This document shows positions 1 through 8,894 of a stretch of 64,000 nt of DNA, piece by piece. A program made the translations under genes and the position numbers. The notes under the pieces were generated by a model. The model did not search any database. It was not told the DNA's origin and saw only the letters and a program-made list of their open reading frames with translations. Every line of letters begins with the position of its first letter. The first letter of the stretch is position 1. The stretch is from Massilibacteroides vaginae (GTDB lineage: Bacteria; Bacteroidota; Bacteroidia; Bacteroidales; Tannerellaceae). The stretch spans positions 377,001 through 441,000 of the forward strand of contig NZ_FXDJ01000008.1 in NCBI RefSeq assembly GCF_900178525.1, given 5' to 3'.

Positions 1-265
1 GCCAGTTATTAAAAGATCCGATAAGGTAAATAGCAGTGGCATTTGGTGCCCACTCTCTGAATATCCAGCCGGAAGAAGTCTTATGCAAACCGAAATACAT
101 GTATCCGGAAGCAAAATCAGTTAAGGATTTATCCCCTCCTTTCAACAAGGACTTTTCTTTTTCAACAGCATAATCAAAACGTCCTTGTATAGCTTCTTCA
201 TACGGTTCCAGCCAAGGATCATTCTTTATCAGTTTTAGTATTTGCATGATTACTTCCGTTTTCAT
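1..265 (-). CDS. glgB: 1,4-alpha-glucan branching enzyme, N-terminal part (cut by window edge)
   Basis: The minus-strand frame runs off the left edge and gives the first 88 residues. It contains LIKNDPWLEPYEEAI, then DFASGYMYFGLH and WIFREWAPNATAIYLIGSF, which is the N-terminal CBM48-type module typical of Bacteroides-type GlgB, the enzyme that adds alpha-1,6 branches to glycogen. The catalytic GH13 barrel lies outside the window. Two in-frame ATG codons are possible, at 265 and at 247. A promoter-like -7 box at 278-285 would put the transcript start about 6 bases from the first and 24 from the second, so 247 may be the true start. Identification rests on remembered family sequence and is firm for the family. 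Confidence 0.85.
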   Translation of the reverse strand, partial: MKTEVIMQILKLIKNDPWLEPYEEAIQGRFDYAVEKEKSLLKGGDKSLTDFASGYMYFGLHKTSSGWIFREWAPNATAIYLIGSFNNW

Positions 266-277
266 TTCTATTCCAAA

Positions 278-285
278 CAAAGGTA
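278..285 (-). promoter_or_regulatory. Bacteroides-type -7 box upstream of glgB
   Basis: On the minus strand this reads TACCTTTG, matching TAnnTTTG. No clear -33 TTG is seen at the expected spacing, so this is a partial match. Confidence 0.4.
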
Positions 286-467
286 AAAATAATATGGCAG
301 AAAAGTATCTCTATCAGGTTATTAATGAAAACTATGGATAAACCTATATAAAAGAGTATGCCTCCAAAAGAGCATTTAAACACTTCTGAAGGCATAAAAC
401 AATCCTTAATCCGGTTTGATTTCTTACGTTATCAATTTTATATACTAATCAAATAGCTTACAATACG

Positions 468-2012
468 TTATTTTTTCCAATACTCTTCCATTTGCTCCAG
501 ACTTTTGCCTTTCGTTTCGGGCACAAACTTCCAGATAAACAAAGCAGCCAGTACTCCCATTATTCCGTAAATCCAATAGGCCATTCCGTGATTGAAAGTT
601 TCTGTCAGATATTGGTTCTTATCGAGCATCGGAAATGTCCATGATACCATAAAATTGGCAATCCATTGTGCTGCAACGGCAATACTCATCACCACCGAAC
701 GAATGGAGTTTGGGAATATCTCAGCAAGCAATACCCAGCAAACAGGTCCCCAGGACATGGCGAATCCGGCGGTATAAACAAGCATACAAATTAACGATCC
801 CACACCTACGTTGTGTGTATAAAACGTTGTGCCAAGTATAATCATGGAAAAGGCCATAATCAACGCACCGATAACCATCAACGGGCGACGTCCGAAACGA
901 TCTACCGTCAGAATAGCAAGTACGGTAAACGACAAGTTTACTATTCCCACAACAATCTGCTGTAACAAGGCGGCATCAGTAGCTGCTCCCATTGTTTTGA
1001 ATATCTCCGGTGCATAATAAAGCACAACATTAATACCCACAAATTGCTGGAAGCCGGATAAAAGAACGCCAACAATAATAATCTTAACACCATACGATTT
1101 AACCGGCATAAGCAAAGAAACTCCAAAGCTAATAATCAATCCCAGCTCAAGAGCGTTGGAATTGCCGATTATTTCAAGCAAGGAATAGAGTGCGACAAAC
1201 AACACCAGCCAAGTTCCCATAAATTGGAAATACGGACGAGTGGATGGTGTCTTTTCTTTAAAACTTTCGCGAATTGCTTCGAGTTCTTTATCAGCTCCAT
1301 CGCCCAGCAGACGTGTTAATACCGAGCGAGCTTGTTCATTCTTTCCACGCATCACAAGGTAGCGAGGAGTCTCGGGTACAAACATCAGCAGAACAAAGAA
1401 CAAGGCTGCCGGAAGCAGTTCGGAAGCGAACATCCAACGCCAACCATACGTATGCAGCCAAGCAGCGTCTCCCTGAAGAGCAATCGTATAGTTCACAAAA
1501 TAAACAAGCAACATACCGAAGATAATGGCAAACTGGTTCCATGACACCAGATTACCCCGCCTCTCCGAAGGTGCTATTTCAGCAATGTACATAGGTGATA
1601 TCATAGAAGCCAAACCAACTCCTATCCCACCATAGATACGATACCCTACAAAGAAATAGATAAAGGAATGATCTCCACTACCCGGCATTCCAAAAAATAT
1701 TTCCGGCCAGGCAGACCCAATGGTAGAAGTAGCAAAAAGAACTGAGGCAACGATCAAGGTCGGTCTGCGTCCGTAACGCTGACTAAGCCATCCGGCAATA
1801 GATGCTCCGAGGATACAGCCGATCAGCGCGCTACTCACAACAAATCCTTCCAATGCATTTGCCTGATCAAGCGGAAGCCCGAGTGGTTCGATAAAAAATC
1901 TTCTGAGTGATTCTACTGTTCCTGAAATAACAGCGGTATCATAACCGAATAATAAACCACCGAGTGTGGCAACCAGCGTAACACCTAATATATAATTATT
2001 GTTTTTCTTCAT
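468..2012 (-). CDS. xylE: D-xylose/proton symporter, MFS sugar porter
   Basis: A 514-residue twelve-helix major facilitator protein of the sugar porter family. Family signatures are present: GGLLFGYDTAVISG in helix 1, RYGRRPTL after helix 2, PETPRYLVMRGK after helix 6, DRFGRRPLMVIG after helix 8 and PETKGKSLEQMEEYW at the C-terminus. It should bring xylose across the inner membrane with protons. It is the last gene of a regulator-xylB-xylA-xylE operon, 59 bases after xylA, with a hairpin in that gap. The same gene order is known for the xylose locus of Bacteroides thetaiotaomicron, which supports the xylose assignment over arabinose or glucose. Confidence 0.9.
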   Translation of the reverse strand: MKKNNNYILGVTLVATLGGLLFGYDTAVISGTVESLRRFFIEPLGLPLDQANALEGFVVSSALIGCILGASIAGWLSQRYGRRPTLIVASVLFATSTIGSAWPEIFFGMPGSGDHSFIYFFVGYRIYGGIGVGLASMISPMYIAEIAPSERRGNLVSWNQFAIIFGMLLVYFVNYTIALQGDAAWLHTYGWRWMFASELLPAALFFVLLMFVPETPRYLVMRGKNEQARSVLTRLLGDGADKELEAIRESFKEKTPSTRPYFQFMGTWLVLFVALYSLLEIIGNSNALELGLIISFGVSLLMPVKSYGVKIIIVGVLLSGFQQFVGINVVLYYAPEIFKTMGAATDAALLQQIVVGIVNLSFTVLAILTVDRFGRRPLMVIGALIMAFSMIILGTTFYTHNVGVGSLICMLVYTAGFAMSWGPVCWVLLAEIFPNSIRSVVMSIAVAAQWIANFMVSWTFPMLDKNQYLTETFNHGMAYWIYGIMGVLAALFIWKFVPETKGKSLEQMEEYWKK

Positions 2013-2039
2013 ACGTAATTTAGATTGGGAGGAATGAAG

Positions 2040-2062
2040 AGGGGTGTTTTTTCAACACCCCT
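2040..2062 (-). other. intergenic hairpin between xylA and xylE
   Basis: A perfect 9-bp inverted repeat (AGGGGTGTT / AACACCCCT) with a 5-base loop lies in the 59-base gap. No U-run follows on the minus strand, so it is more likely a stability or processing element setting relative xylA and xylE expression than a full terminator. Confidence 0.5.
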
Positions 2063-2071
2063 TCTAACCAA

Positions 2072-3400
2072 TTAAATATACTGATTGATGATTAATTCAT
2101 ACAACTCTTGTTTGCCGCTTATTTGAGCAGGCTCATCTGATTTAAGAGCAATAGTACGTAAATCTTCGAGCGTTAGTTTTCCGTTTTCGAAAGCCTTTCC
2201 ATCACCACTGTCGAAACTTGCGTAACGATCTGCGCGCATTTTGCGATAAGGAGAGTTTTCAAGGATATCAGCAGCAATAAGCAAACCACGAGCGAACGCG
2301 TCCATACCTCCGATATGAGCAAGGAATATATCTTCCAAATCAGTAGAGTTACGTCTTGTCTTCGCGTCAAAGTTGGTACCGCCAGTTGTCAAACCTCCTG
2401 CTTCCAGAATAACTAGCCATGCCTGTGCCAATTCATATAGATCAATCGGGAATTGGTCTGTATCCCAACCATTCTGATAGTCTCCGCGATTAGCATCGAT
2501 ACTGCAAAGCATACCGGCATCGGCTGCTGCTTGCAATTCATGTTCGAATGTATGACCTGCTAAAGTAGCGTGGTTCACTTCTATATTCAAAGCAAAGTCC
2601 TTATCCAAACCATAGTGGCGAAGGAAACCGATCACCGTTTCCGCATCCACGTCATATTGATGTTTGGTTGGTTCCATTGGCTTAGGTTCAATCAGGAATG
2701 TACCTTTAAATCCGTTTTTACGCGCATAGTCACGGGCGATAGTCAGCATCTGAGCCAAGTGATCTTTTTCACGTTTCATATTGGTATTCAAAAGGCTCAT
2801 ATAACCTTCGCGACCACCCCAGAACACATAATTTTCACCCCCTAAAGCAATTGTCGCGTCGATTGCGTTTTTTATTTGAGTACCGGCAAAAGCAACCGCG
2901 GCAAAGTCCGGATTAGTGGCGGCTCCGTTCATGTAGCGTTTGTTACTAAACACATTCGCAGTACCCCAAAGTAGTTTTTTTCCGGATTCAGCCTGATGAG
3001 CTTTAGCATGCTCAACCATTGCGTCAAGACGTTTTTCGAATTCAATCATAGTAGGTGCTTCATCCACCAAGTCCACATCGTGGAAGCAATAGTAAGGGAT
3101 GTTACACTTAGTCATGAATTCAAAAGCCGCGTCCATTTTATATTTACCACGTGTAACAGCGTCAGTGCTATCGTTCCATGGGAATGTTTTTGTACCTCCG
3201 CCAAAAGGGTCACCGCCTTCCGCACACAACGTATGCCAGTAAGCCATTGAAAAACGCAAATGATCTTTTAAAGTCTTACCCATTACCACTTTGTTTTCAT
3301 CATAATAATGAAAAGCCATCGGATTTTTTGATTCACGTCCTTCAAATTGAATCTTTCCTATTCCGGGAAAAAATTCTTTTCCACTTTTAAATGCACTCAT
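2072..3400 (-). CDS. xylA: xylose isomerase
   Basis: A 442-residue protein of the long (class II) xylose isomerase type, converting D-xylose to D-xylulose in the cytoplasm. Visible motifs include [12 protein letters not shown] with the catalytic His-Asp, [15 protein letters not shown] with the metal-binding Glu, [12 protein letters not shown], and the DANRGD / TGGTNFDAK metal region. Start [17 protein letters not shown] is typical of the family. It sits 29 bases downstream of xylB and upstream of xylE in one operon. Confidence 0.97.
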   Translation of the reverse strand: MSAFKSGKEFFPGIGKIQFEGRESKNPMAFHYYDENKVVMGKTLKDHLRFSMAYWHTLCAEGGDPFGGGTKTFPWNDSTDAVTRGKYKMDAAFEFMTKCNIPYYCFHDVDLVDEAPTMIEFEKRLDAMVEHAKAHQAESGKKLLWGTANVFSNKRYMNGAATNPDFAAVAFAGTQIKNAIDATIALGGENYVFWGGREGYMSLLNTNMKREKDHLAQMLTIARDYARKNGFKGTFLIEPKPMEPTKHQYDVDAETVIGFLRHYGLDKDFALNIEVNHATLAGHTFEHELQAAADAGMLCSIDANRGDYQNGWDTDQFPIDLYELAQAWLVILEAGGLTTGGTNFDAKTRRNSTDLEDIFLAHIGGMDAFARGLLIAADILENSPYRKMRADRYASFDSGDGKAFENGKLTLEDLRTIALKSDEPAQISGKQELYELIINQYI

Positions 3401-3429
3401 GATTTTTACTGTTTAAGAATAAATATTGT

Positions 3430-4926
3430 TTATTTTTTTGTAGTCATTTCTTTATTAAGCTGCTCTTTCCAGACTGTGTAAGCCTCGCAATAGCTGTCTG
3501 TGGTGAGTTTGTTTGGTTCGATCACATCTATTTTCTTTAATGAAGCAAAAGCTTCTTCGGCATTTTTATAGATTCCGGCACCGATACCCGCGCCTTTTGC
3601 GGCACCTACAGCCCCGTTAGTATCATACAATTCGATCACTGCTCCGGTTACTCCGGATAATGCCTCACGGAAGATCGGACTCAGGAACATATTTGCATTG
3701 CCGGCGCGAATCACATCTATATGAATACCCATATCGTTCATAATATCCATTCCATATTTAAAAGCATACACGATACCTTCCTGTGCCGCGCGAGCCATAT
3801 GTGCTTTCGTATGGATATTAAAATTAAGTCCGTTGATTACGCAGCTGCTGTCTTTATTCTCCAGCATACGCTCTGCACCGTTTCCAAAAGGCAAAACCGA
3901 CAAACCTTCTGCTCCGATCGGAACAGTAGCAGCCAGATCATTTAGCCGCTCATAGCTGATACCTTCGGGAGCAACGTTTTTCTTTATCCACGAATTAAGG
4001 ATTCCCACTCCATTAATGCAAAGCAGCACGCCCAATCGCGGGTTTTCTGCCGTATGATTCACATGGGCAAAAGTATTTACCCGTGAGAGGGTATCATAAT
4101 TAATATGTCCGTTTACGCCATAAACCACTCCGGACGTACCTCCCGTAGCAGCGATCTCACCGGGGTTAAGTACATTCAGAGACAATGCATTGTTAGGTTG
4201 GTCGCCTGCGCGATACGTAACCGGAGTTCCTTTTTTCAACCCCAACTCAGCAGCAACAGCAGATTGAAGCTCACCCTGCACACCGAAAGTCGGACAAACA
4301 GCAGGAACTATGCTTTCGTCAAAACCGTAGTATGACATTAAGTCGGACGAGATTTTGTTATTTTTAAAATCCCAGAAGATACCTTCAGACAAACCGGACA
4401 CAGTAGTAGCTGTTTCTCCGGTCATCCGCATAGCAATAAAGTCTCCGGGCAACATAAACTTATGTACTTCTTTAAATAAATCCGGTTCGTTTTCCTTTAC
4501 CCAAGCCAATTTTGAAGCAGTAAAGTTACCCGGTGAGTTCAGCAAGTGAGACAAACTCGTTTCCTCTCCTATGGAACGAAAAGCATGGTCGCCCAAACCT
4601 ACCGCACGGCTGTCACACCAGATTATTGAAGGACGAAGCACATTCATATTCTTATCAACCAGCACAAGACCGTGCATCTGATAAGATATACCAATAGCCT
4701 TTATATCAGCACCGTCTACACCCGCGTTACGCAAAGCGCCCGATATCGCAAGTTTAAGGTAAGTCCACCAATCATCCGGGTTTTGCTCTGCCCATCCGGG
4801 TTTTACAGCTTTAATAAACGCCTCTTCTTTTGGAAAAAAGTCGGAGCCTACGGTCTGTCCCGTTTCTCCGTTTACAACCGAAGCCTTTACCGACGAGCTG
4901 CCGATATCACATCCTAACAGGTACAT
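3430..4926 (-). CDS. xylB: xylulokinase, FGGY family
   Basis: A 498-residue FGGY carbohydrate kinase that phosphorylates D-xylulose to xylulose-5-phosphate, feeding the pentose phosphate pathway. The N-terminal phosphate loop GCDIGSSSVKASVV, the sugar-binding stretch SYQMHGLVLVD, the DQPNNALSLNVL segment and the second-domain GGTSGVVYG loop are all present, and the length is normal for the family. It is preceded by the Nudix-type regulator (17-base gap) and followed by xylA (29-base gap). Confidence 0.95.
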   Translation of the reverse strand: MYLLGCDIGSSSVKASVVNGETGQTVGSDFFPKEEAFIKAVKPGWAEQNPDDWWTYLKLAISGALRNAGVDGADIKAIGISYQMHGLVLVDKNMNVLRPSIIWCDSRAVGLGDHAFRSIGEETSLSHLLNSPGNFTASKLAWVKENEPDLFKEVHKFMLPGDFIAMRMTGETATTVSGLSEGIFWDFKNNKISSDLMSYYGFDESIVPAVCPTFGVQGELQSAVAAELGLKKGTPVTYRAGDQPNNALSLNVLNPGEIAATGGTSGVVYGVNGHINYDTLSRVNTFAHVNHTAENPRLGVLLCINGVGILNSWIKKNVAPEGISYERLNDLAATVPIGAEGLSVLPFGNGAERMLENKDSSCVINGLNFNIHTKAHMARAAQEGIVYAFKYGMDIMNDMGIHIDVIRAGNANMFLSPIFREALSGVTGAVIELYDTNGAVGAAKGAGIGAGIYKNAEEAFASLKKIDVIEPNKLTTDSYCEAYTVWKEQLNKEMTTKK

Positions 4927-4943
4927 AGTTCTTCGTATTTATT

Positions 4944-5681
4944 TTAGTTATTACTCAATTTTGAATAAATCTTCTTGTATTTAATAGCATCGAAACGATA
5001 GAAACGGGCAGAACGATGCGGCACACCCTCTTCCATCTCATCCGTAGGCACGATATAACCAAGTGAATTTACTTTCTTATGAAAATTACGAACATCCAGC
5101 TTTTTATCATAAATGATTTCATACGTACGCCTAAGTTCGGCTACCGTAAACTTGGAAGGCAAATAGTCGAAAACTATTTTAGGTTCAATATCAACCAGTT
5201 TGCGAATTTCCTGCACCGCTGTTTTCACAATATGTTCATGGTCAAATAAAAGGCGAGGAAGGTTTTCTACCGGTATCCAATGCGCTAAATTATACCGTTC
5301 ATTCGTATTCATGCGTTTACGCACCTTGCACAACGCAAGATAAGCAACCGTCACAATTCTTCCTACCTTAAGTTTGGACGATCGTTCCAACCAATGCACA
5401 TCATCTATATTGGCCGTACGCCCGGGGTCTCCAAAGCTTCGGAATTGTTTCAAAGGAATGCGGGTAAGTCCGGTAGATTCTTTTAATATACGAGAAGCCG
5501 CCTGATCTAAATCCTCCGTTTCATAAATCAAACTACCGGGAAGTTTCAATCCTTTTTCATGATTTTCTCGGGTTAGTTCCGCAAGCAGAACACATAGTTT
5601 ATCATCTACTATACCCAGCAATACACAGTCTACAGACACGTGTGGAGAAAGGATTTCTGTATGGATATGTTGTGTTTTCAT
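4944..5681 (-). CDS. Nudix-related transcriptional regulator of the xylose operon
   Basis: A 245-residue protein with an N-terminal Nudix-like domain (about residues 10-150) and a C-terminal winged-helix segment (about 165-245, including FTVAELRRTYEIIYDKK). The Nudix box is degraded: LPGSLIYETEDLDQAASRIL followed by KESTGL lacks the acidic pair expected for Mg-dependent hydrolysis. This fits NrtR-related regulators of Bacteroidota, where the Nudix fold senses a sugar rather than hydrolysing a nucleotide. As first gene of the xylose operon it is most likely the local xylose-responsive regulator acting on its own promoter at 5707-5738. Confidence 0.85.
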   Translation of the reverse strand: MKTQHIHTEILSPHVSVDCVLLGIVDDKLCVLLAELTRENHEKGLKLPGSLIYETEDLDQAASRILKESTGLTRIPLKQFRSFGDPGRTANIDDVHWLERSSKLKVGRIVTVAYLALCKVRKRMNTNERYNLAHWIPVENLPRLLFDHEHIVKTAVQEIRKLVDIEPKIVFDYLPSKFTVAELRRTYEIIYDKKLDVRNFHKKVNSLGYIVPTDEMEEGVPHRSARFYRFDAIKYKKIYSKLSNN

Positions 5682-5706
5682 TTGTATTACCGCCTTATGA
5701 AGGACA

Positions 5707-5738
5707 CAAATATAAACACATTATTTTAAAATTCACAA
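5707..5738 (-). promoter_or_regulatory. promoter of the xylose operon
   Basis: On the minus strand a -33 TTG (5736-5738) is followed after 21 bases by TATATTTG (5707-5714), a full match to the Bacteroides sigma-70 promoter. It is about 26 bases upstream of the regulator start. TGTG repeats around the -7 box could be operator half-sites, but this is a guess. Confidence 0.75.
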
Positions 5739-5739
5739 T

Positions 5740-5774
5740 AAAAAAAAGGTGTTATTCAACAATGATAACACCTT
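5740..5774 (-). terminator. rho-independent terminator of the CNNM gene
   Basis: Inverted repeat AAGGTGTTAT / ATAACACCTT (10 bp, 9-base loop), followed on the minus strand by a run of eight T. It lies about 80 bases past the stop of the 5854-7134 gene and directly abuts the xylose operon promoter, insulating it. Confidence 0.8.
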
Positions 5775-5853
5775 ATAATTCTGACAATTCATTATCTTAC
5801 AGCATACAAGAAGAACAAAATAGTTAATGTATAAAAGAAGATATATAAATCAT

Positions 5854-7134
5854 TTATATTTCATTATCATAAAGTTTCTTCACAAGCACTTTATCAATAC
5901 GCACACCGTCCATATCGACAATTTCAAATTCGAAGTTCAGCCAGGTTAGTTTTTCGCCGGTTCGGGGAACTCGCTCAAGCACTTCGAGCACAAGTCCGGC
6001 TAATGTATTGTAATCATGTTCGGCATAAAGATCTTCCATATCGAAATAATCAAGGAAATCGTAAAATGAAAATTGCCCGTCAACCAGCCATGTGCCGTCT
6101 TCACGCGGAACAATTTCCAACTCCTCACCCACTTCCGGCATTTGTCCGATCAAGGCTTCCATAATATCTTTAAGCGTTACAATTCCCTGTATACCGCCAA
6201 ACTCATCCGTAACCAACGCGGATTTCACACGTGCTTCCTTAAACTGTTCCAGCGCGTTATAGACGCTTAAATTTTCGGGCAGGAACTGTGCAGGTCGAAT
6301 CACCTGATCCAACGAAAAATCCGGCGCGTCCAATTGCAAAAACAAATCTTTCAGATGAACAACACCTACTATATTATCAAACTTTTCGGAGGCAACCGGA
6401 TAAGTATTAAACAAATGCTCCTTTACCTTTTCTTTAATAAACTCGCGCGTATCAGTCGGGTCAAGCCATACAAGGTCAGCACGATGTGTCATAATTGTAC
6501 CAATATTACGATCGCCCAGATTGAACACCCGCTCTACAATATCTTGTTCTACCTCCTGCACTTCACCGTCATCCAAGCCTTCTTTAACGATTGCTTTTAT
6601 TTCTTCTTCGGTTACTTTGCTGTCATCCATTTTATTCATACCCAAAAGACCCAGCACAAAATTTGTGCTGATCGAGAGAAACCAAACCACGGGAGATGTA
6701 ACAACAGACAGAAAAGACATCGGCCTGGCCATTATTTTGGCAATTCTCTCTGCCTTACCCATACCTACCCTCTTAGGTACCAGCTCACCTAAAATTAATG
6801 TGCCATAAGTCACAATAATAACAATCAATGCTTTAGAGATCAGAAGAGCATAAGGTTCCAGTATAGGTATTCGTTCCACTATTTCCGCCAGGTCTTTAGC
6901 AAAGGCTTCACCGGAATACAAACCGGTTAGAATACCGATCAACGTGATACCTATCTGAATGGTGGAAAAAAAAGTATCGGGTTTACTCATTAAAGTTAAG
7001 GCGGTCTGAGCAGCTTTCCCTCCCTTTTTGGCTTCAATTTCAAGTTTTGATTTACGGGCGGAAACAAGTGCTATTTCCGACATGGAAAGAAGTCCGTTTA
7101 ACAGGATCAGACCAATAATAATGATAATTTCCAT
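5854..7134 (-). CDS. CNNM/CorC-type membrane protein with CBS pair (hemolysin family)
   Basis: A 426-residue protein of the HlyC/CorC (CNNM) family. Residues about 1-190 form the DUF21 transmembrane domain (MEIIIIIGLILLNGLLSMSE at the start). Residues about 210-330 carry a CBS pair (TIMTHRADLVWLD, VVHLKDLF, FGGIQGIVTLKDIMEAL), and the end is a CorC_HlyC domain (LVDGQFSFYDFLDYF). Family members are implicated in Mg or Co transport across the inner membrane; the older hemolysin name is not evidence of toxicity. It is a single-gene unit ending in a clear terminator. Confidence 0.9.
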   Translation of the reverse strand: MEIIIIIGLILLNGLLSMSEIALVSARKSKLEIEAKKGGKAAQTALTLMSKPDTFFSTIQIGITLIGILTGLYSGEAFAKDLAEIVERIPILEPYALLISKALIVIIVTYGTLILGELVPKRVGMGKAERIAKIMARPMSFLSVVTSPVVWFLSISTNFVLGLLGMNKMDDSKVTEEEIKAIVKEGLDDGEVQEVEQDIVERVFNLGDRNIGTIMTHRADLVWLDPTDTREFIKEKVKEHLFNTYPVASEKFDNIVGVVHLKDLFLQLDAPDFSLDQVIRPAQFLPENLSVYNALEQFKEARVKSALVTDEFGGIQGIVTLKDIMEALIGQMPEVGEELEIVPREDGTWLVDGQFSFYDFLDYFDMEDLYAEHDYNTLAGLVLEVLERVPRTGEKLTWLNFEFEIVDMDGVRIDKVLVKKLYDNEI

Positions 7135-7265
7135 TTGTATATTAAAAATAATATTTCGTAATGCGAATGTAGTTATTATTTAGGAATTCGATACAATACA
7201 GGGTATTAAACTATCATTATTTTATGATAGACTGATCATAAATTCTGTCATGACGGATACAGGTA

Positions 7266-7451
7266 TTACACCTTTTTCAATTGGTATTTAGCTTTCAATG
7301 CTTGCTTTTCATCCTCCTCCAAAGAAGAAATATAGTTTTTCCAGCCGGGACAAAAGTTAATATGCCAACGCCAAAACCTTCCGATTAATGACTTGGGGGC
7401 TTTATCATATTTTGTTCGCAAGGAGCAGTTTTCGCAATTATGCTGTGCCAT
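7266..7451 (-). CDS. small conserved cysteine-containing protein
   Basis: A 61-residue soluble protein starting MAQHNCENCSLRTKYDKAPK, with a CxxC near the N-terminus and a tryptophan-rich centre (GRFWRWHINFCPGWKNYI). From memory similar short proteins with an FWRWHINFCPGW core are widespread in Bacteroidales, so this is a real gene; no function is known to me. The three cysteines could bind a metal. A -7 box lies 29 bases upstream at 7480-7487. Confidence 0.75.
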   Translation of the reverse strand: MAQHNCENCSLRTKYDKAPKSLIGRFWRWHINFCPGWKNYISSLEEDEKQALKAKYQLKKV

Positions 7452-7479
7452 TCGTACCTTCTTTTGATTTGATAGACAA

Positions 7480-7487
7480 CAAATTTA
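7480..7487 (-). promoter_or_regulatory. -7 box for the 61-residue protein gene
   Basis: Minus strand reads TAAATTTG, matching TAnnTTTG, about 29 bases before the start codon. A possible -33 TTG is only 16 bases further upstream, shorter than usual. Confidence 0.5.
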
Positions 7488-7623
7488 GTAAATATCAGGG
7501 AAACAACGTGAACATTTTCTATACAACATGTATTATAACTATAAAAAGTATAGGGACAACACTTTTACTATACCCTTTCGCTTTCTGTAGGTATCAGTAA
7601 TATATTATTTCGGATATTTGATA

Positions 7624-7631
7624 TAGCTTTG
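7624..7631 (+). promoter_or_regulatory. -7 box upstream of aguA
   Basis: TAGCTTTG matches TAnnTTTG 13 bases before the aguA ATG, so the leader would be very short. No convincing -33 element. Confidence 0.4.
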
Positions 7632-7644
7632 TAGGCAGTAATTC

Positions 7645-8682
7645 ATGAATACAATGGAAGATCGTGTTATTTTTCCCGCGGAATGGTATCCGCAAAGTGC
7701 GGTTCAATTAACATGGCCGCATAAAGGTACGGATTGGGCGCCGTTATTGAGCGAAGTAATCCCCTGTTTTGTGACTATTGCCAAAGAGATCATGAAACGG
7801 GAGAAGTTGCTTATTGTTTGCCCGGACGAACAAGAGGTACGCGCCGTTTTAGGCGAAGTGGATGAAAGCAAAATCATCTTTCGTGAAATGGACACGAACG
7901 ATACATGGGCGCGTGATCATGGTGGAATTTCCGTTTTCGACGGCGAAGAATCCATGGTTTACGATTTCACATTTAATGGCTGGGGGATGAAATTCGCGGC
8001 CGATAAAGATAACCTCATCAACCGAAACCTGATTTACTCGAACACGTTTGCCGATGGCGTTATTCCGGCCAATATGCAACCGTTTGTGCTGGAAGGCGGA
8101 AGTCTTGAATCAGACGGCAAAGGCACCTTGCTTACCACTGCCGAATGTCTTCTGTCAAGCAATCGGAACGAATACCTCGACCGCTCACAGATAGAACAGC
8201 ACCTGAAAGACATTTTCGGGTTTGAGCGTATACTGTGGCTTGAAAGTGGCTACCTGGCCGGCGACGACACGGACAGCCATATCGACACATTGGCTCGCTT
8301 TTGCAGTGAAGACACAATAGCTTACGTAAAATGCACAGACGAAAACGATGAGCATTACGACGAATTGCTGCAAATGGAAGAGGAAATAAAGGCTTTCCTG
8401 CAAACCAACGGCGAACCTTACAATCTGATTGCCTTGCCAATGGCAGACGAAGTAATATGGGCAGGTGATAGACTTCCGGCAACTTATGCCAATTTCCTGA
8501 TCATCAATGGAGCTGTGCTTCTGCCTTTCTATAATTCACCTAAAGACGAAATAGCAAGAATTGCTTTGCAAAAGGCTTTTCCGGACCGGGAAGTGATAGG
8601 TATTAATTGCCTGCCTTTAATAAAGCAACACGGATCGTTACATTGCGTAACCATGCAATTTCCGGAAGGTTTTATCTCTTAA
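7645..8682 (+). CDS. aguA: agmatine deiminase
   Basis: A 345-residue member of the porphyromonas-type peptidyl-arginine deiminase / agmatine iminohydrolase family, hydrolysing agmatine to N-carbamoylputrescine and ammonia. Family motifs: NDTWARDHGGISVFDG, EGGSLESDGKGTLLTT, GDDTDSHIDTLARF and the catalytic cysteine in KQHGSLHCVTMQFP (Cys334). No signal peptide, so a cytoplasmic agmatine enzyme rather than the secreted protein-citrullinating type. The next gene on this strand is the amidase for the following step, which settles the substrate. Confidence 0.93.
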   Translation: MNTMEDRVIFPAEWYPQSAVQLTWPHKGTDWAPLLSEVIPCFVTIAKEIMKREKLLIVCPDEQEVRAVLGEVDESKIIFREMDTNDTWARDHGGISVFDGEESMVYDFTFNGWGMKFAADKDNLINRNLIYSNTFADGVIPANMQPFVLEGGSLESDGKGTLLTTAECLLSSNRNEYLDRSQIEQHLKDIFGFERILWLESGYLAGDDTDSHIDTLARFCSEDTIAYVKCTDENDEHYDELLQMEEEIKAFLQTNGEPYNLIALPMADEVIWAGDRLPATYANFLIINGAVLLPFYNSPKDEIARIALQKAFPDREVIGINCLPLIKQHGSLHCVTMQFPEGFIS

Positions 8683-8722
8683 AAATACGGTTGGCTGACA
8701 GCTAAAAAACGCGCTTTTCAGA

Positions 8723-8831
8723 GGCGTTGATAATCAACGCCTGTAGAGCATCAAAAACATAAAGGTTATTTTTCGAAAAATAAAGGATATTTTTTCAAAA
8801 ATAAAGGATATATTTTTTTTCGTAAAGGATG
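8723..8831 (+). repeat. A+T-rich hairpin repeat, copy 1 of 4
   Basis: Begins with a perfect 19-base palindrome, GGCGTTGAT-A-ATCAACGCC (8723-8741), then CCTGTAGAGCATCAAAAACA and three units of the form ATAAAGGNTATTTTTTC. It sits in the 212-base gap between aguA and aguB. The same order of motifs recurs at about 30498, 38439 (reverse) and 59568. Confidence 0.85.
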
Positions 8832-8894
8832 CTAAAAAAAAGACGCTTCAATTTTGCTTCACAATCGCCATCTTTTTAACAAAATATTCATACA

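Noticed and set aside
6334-6792. 152-residue plus-strand reading frame
   Set aside because: Fully antisense to the CNNM gene, whose domains are clear; no promoter or conserved motif.
5854-7134. Hemolysin (toxin) function for the CNNM/CBS protein
   Set aside because: The family name is historical; domains indicate a divalent metal transport role.
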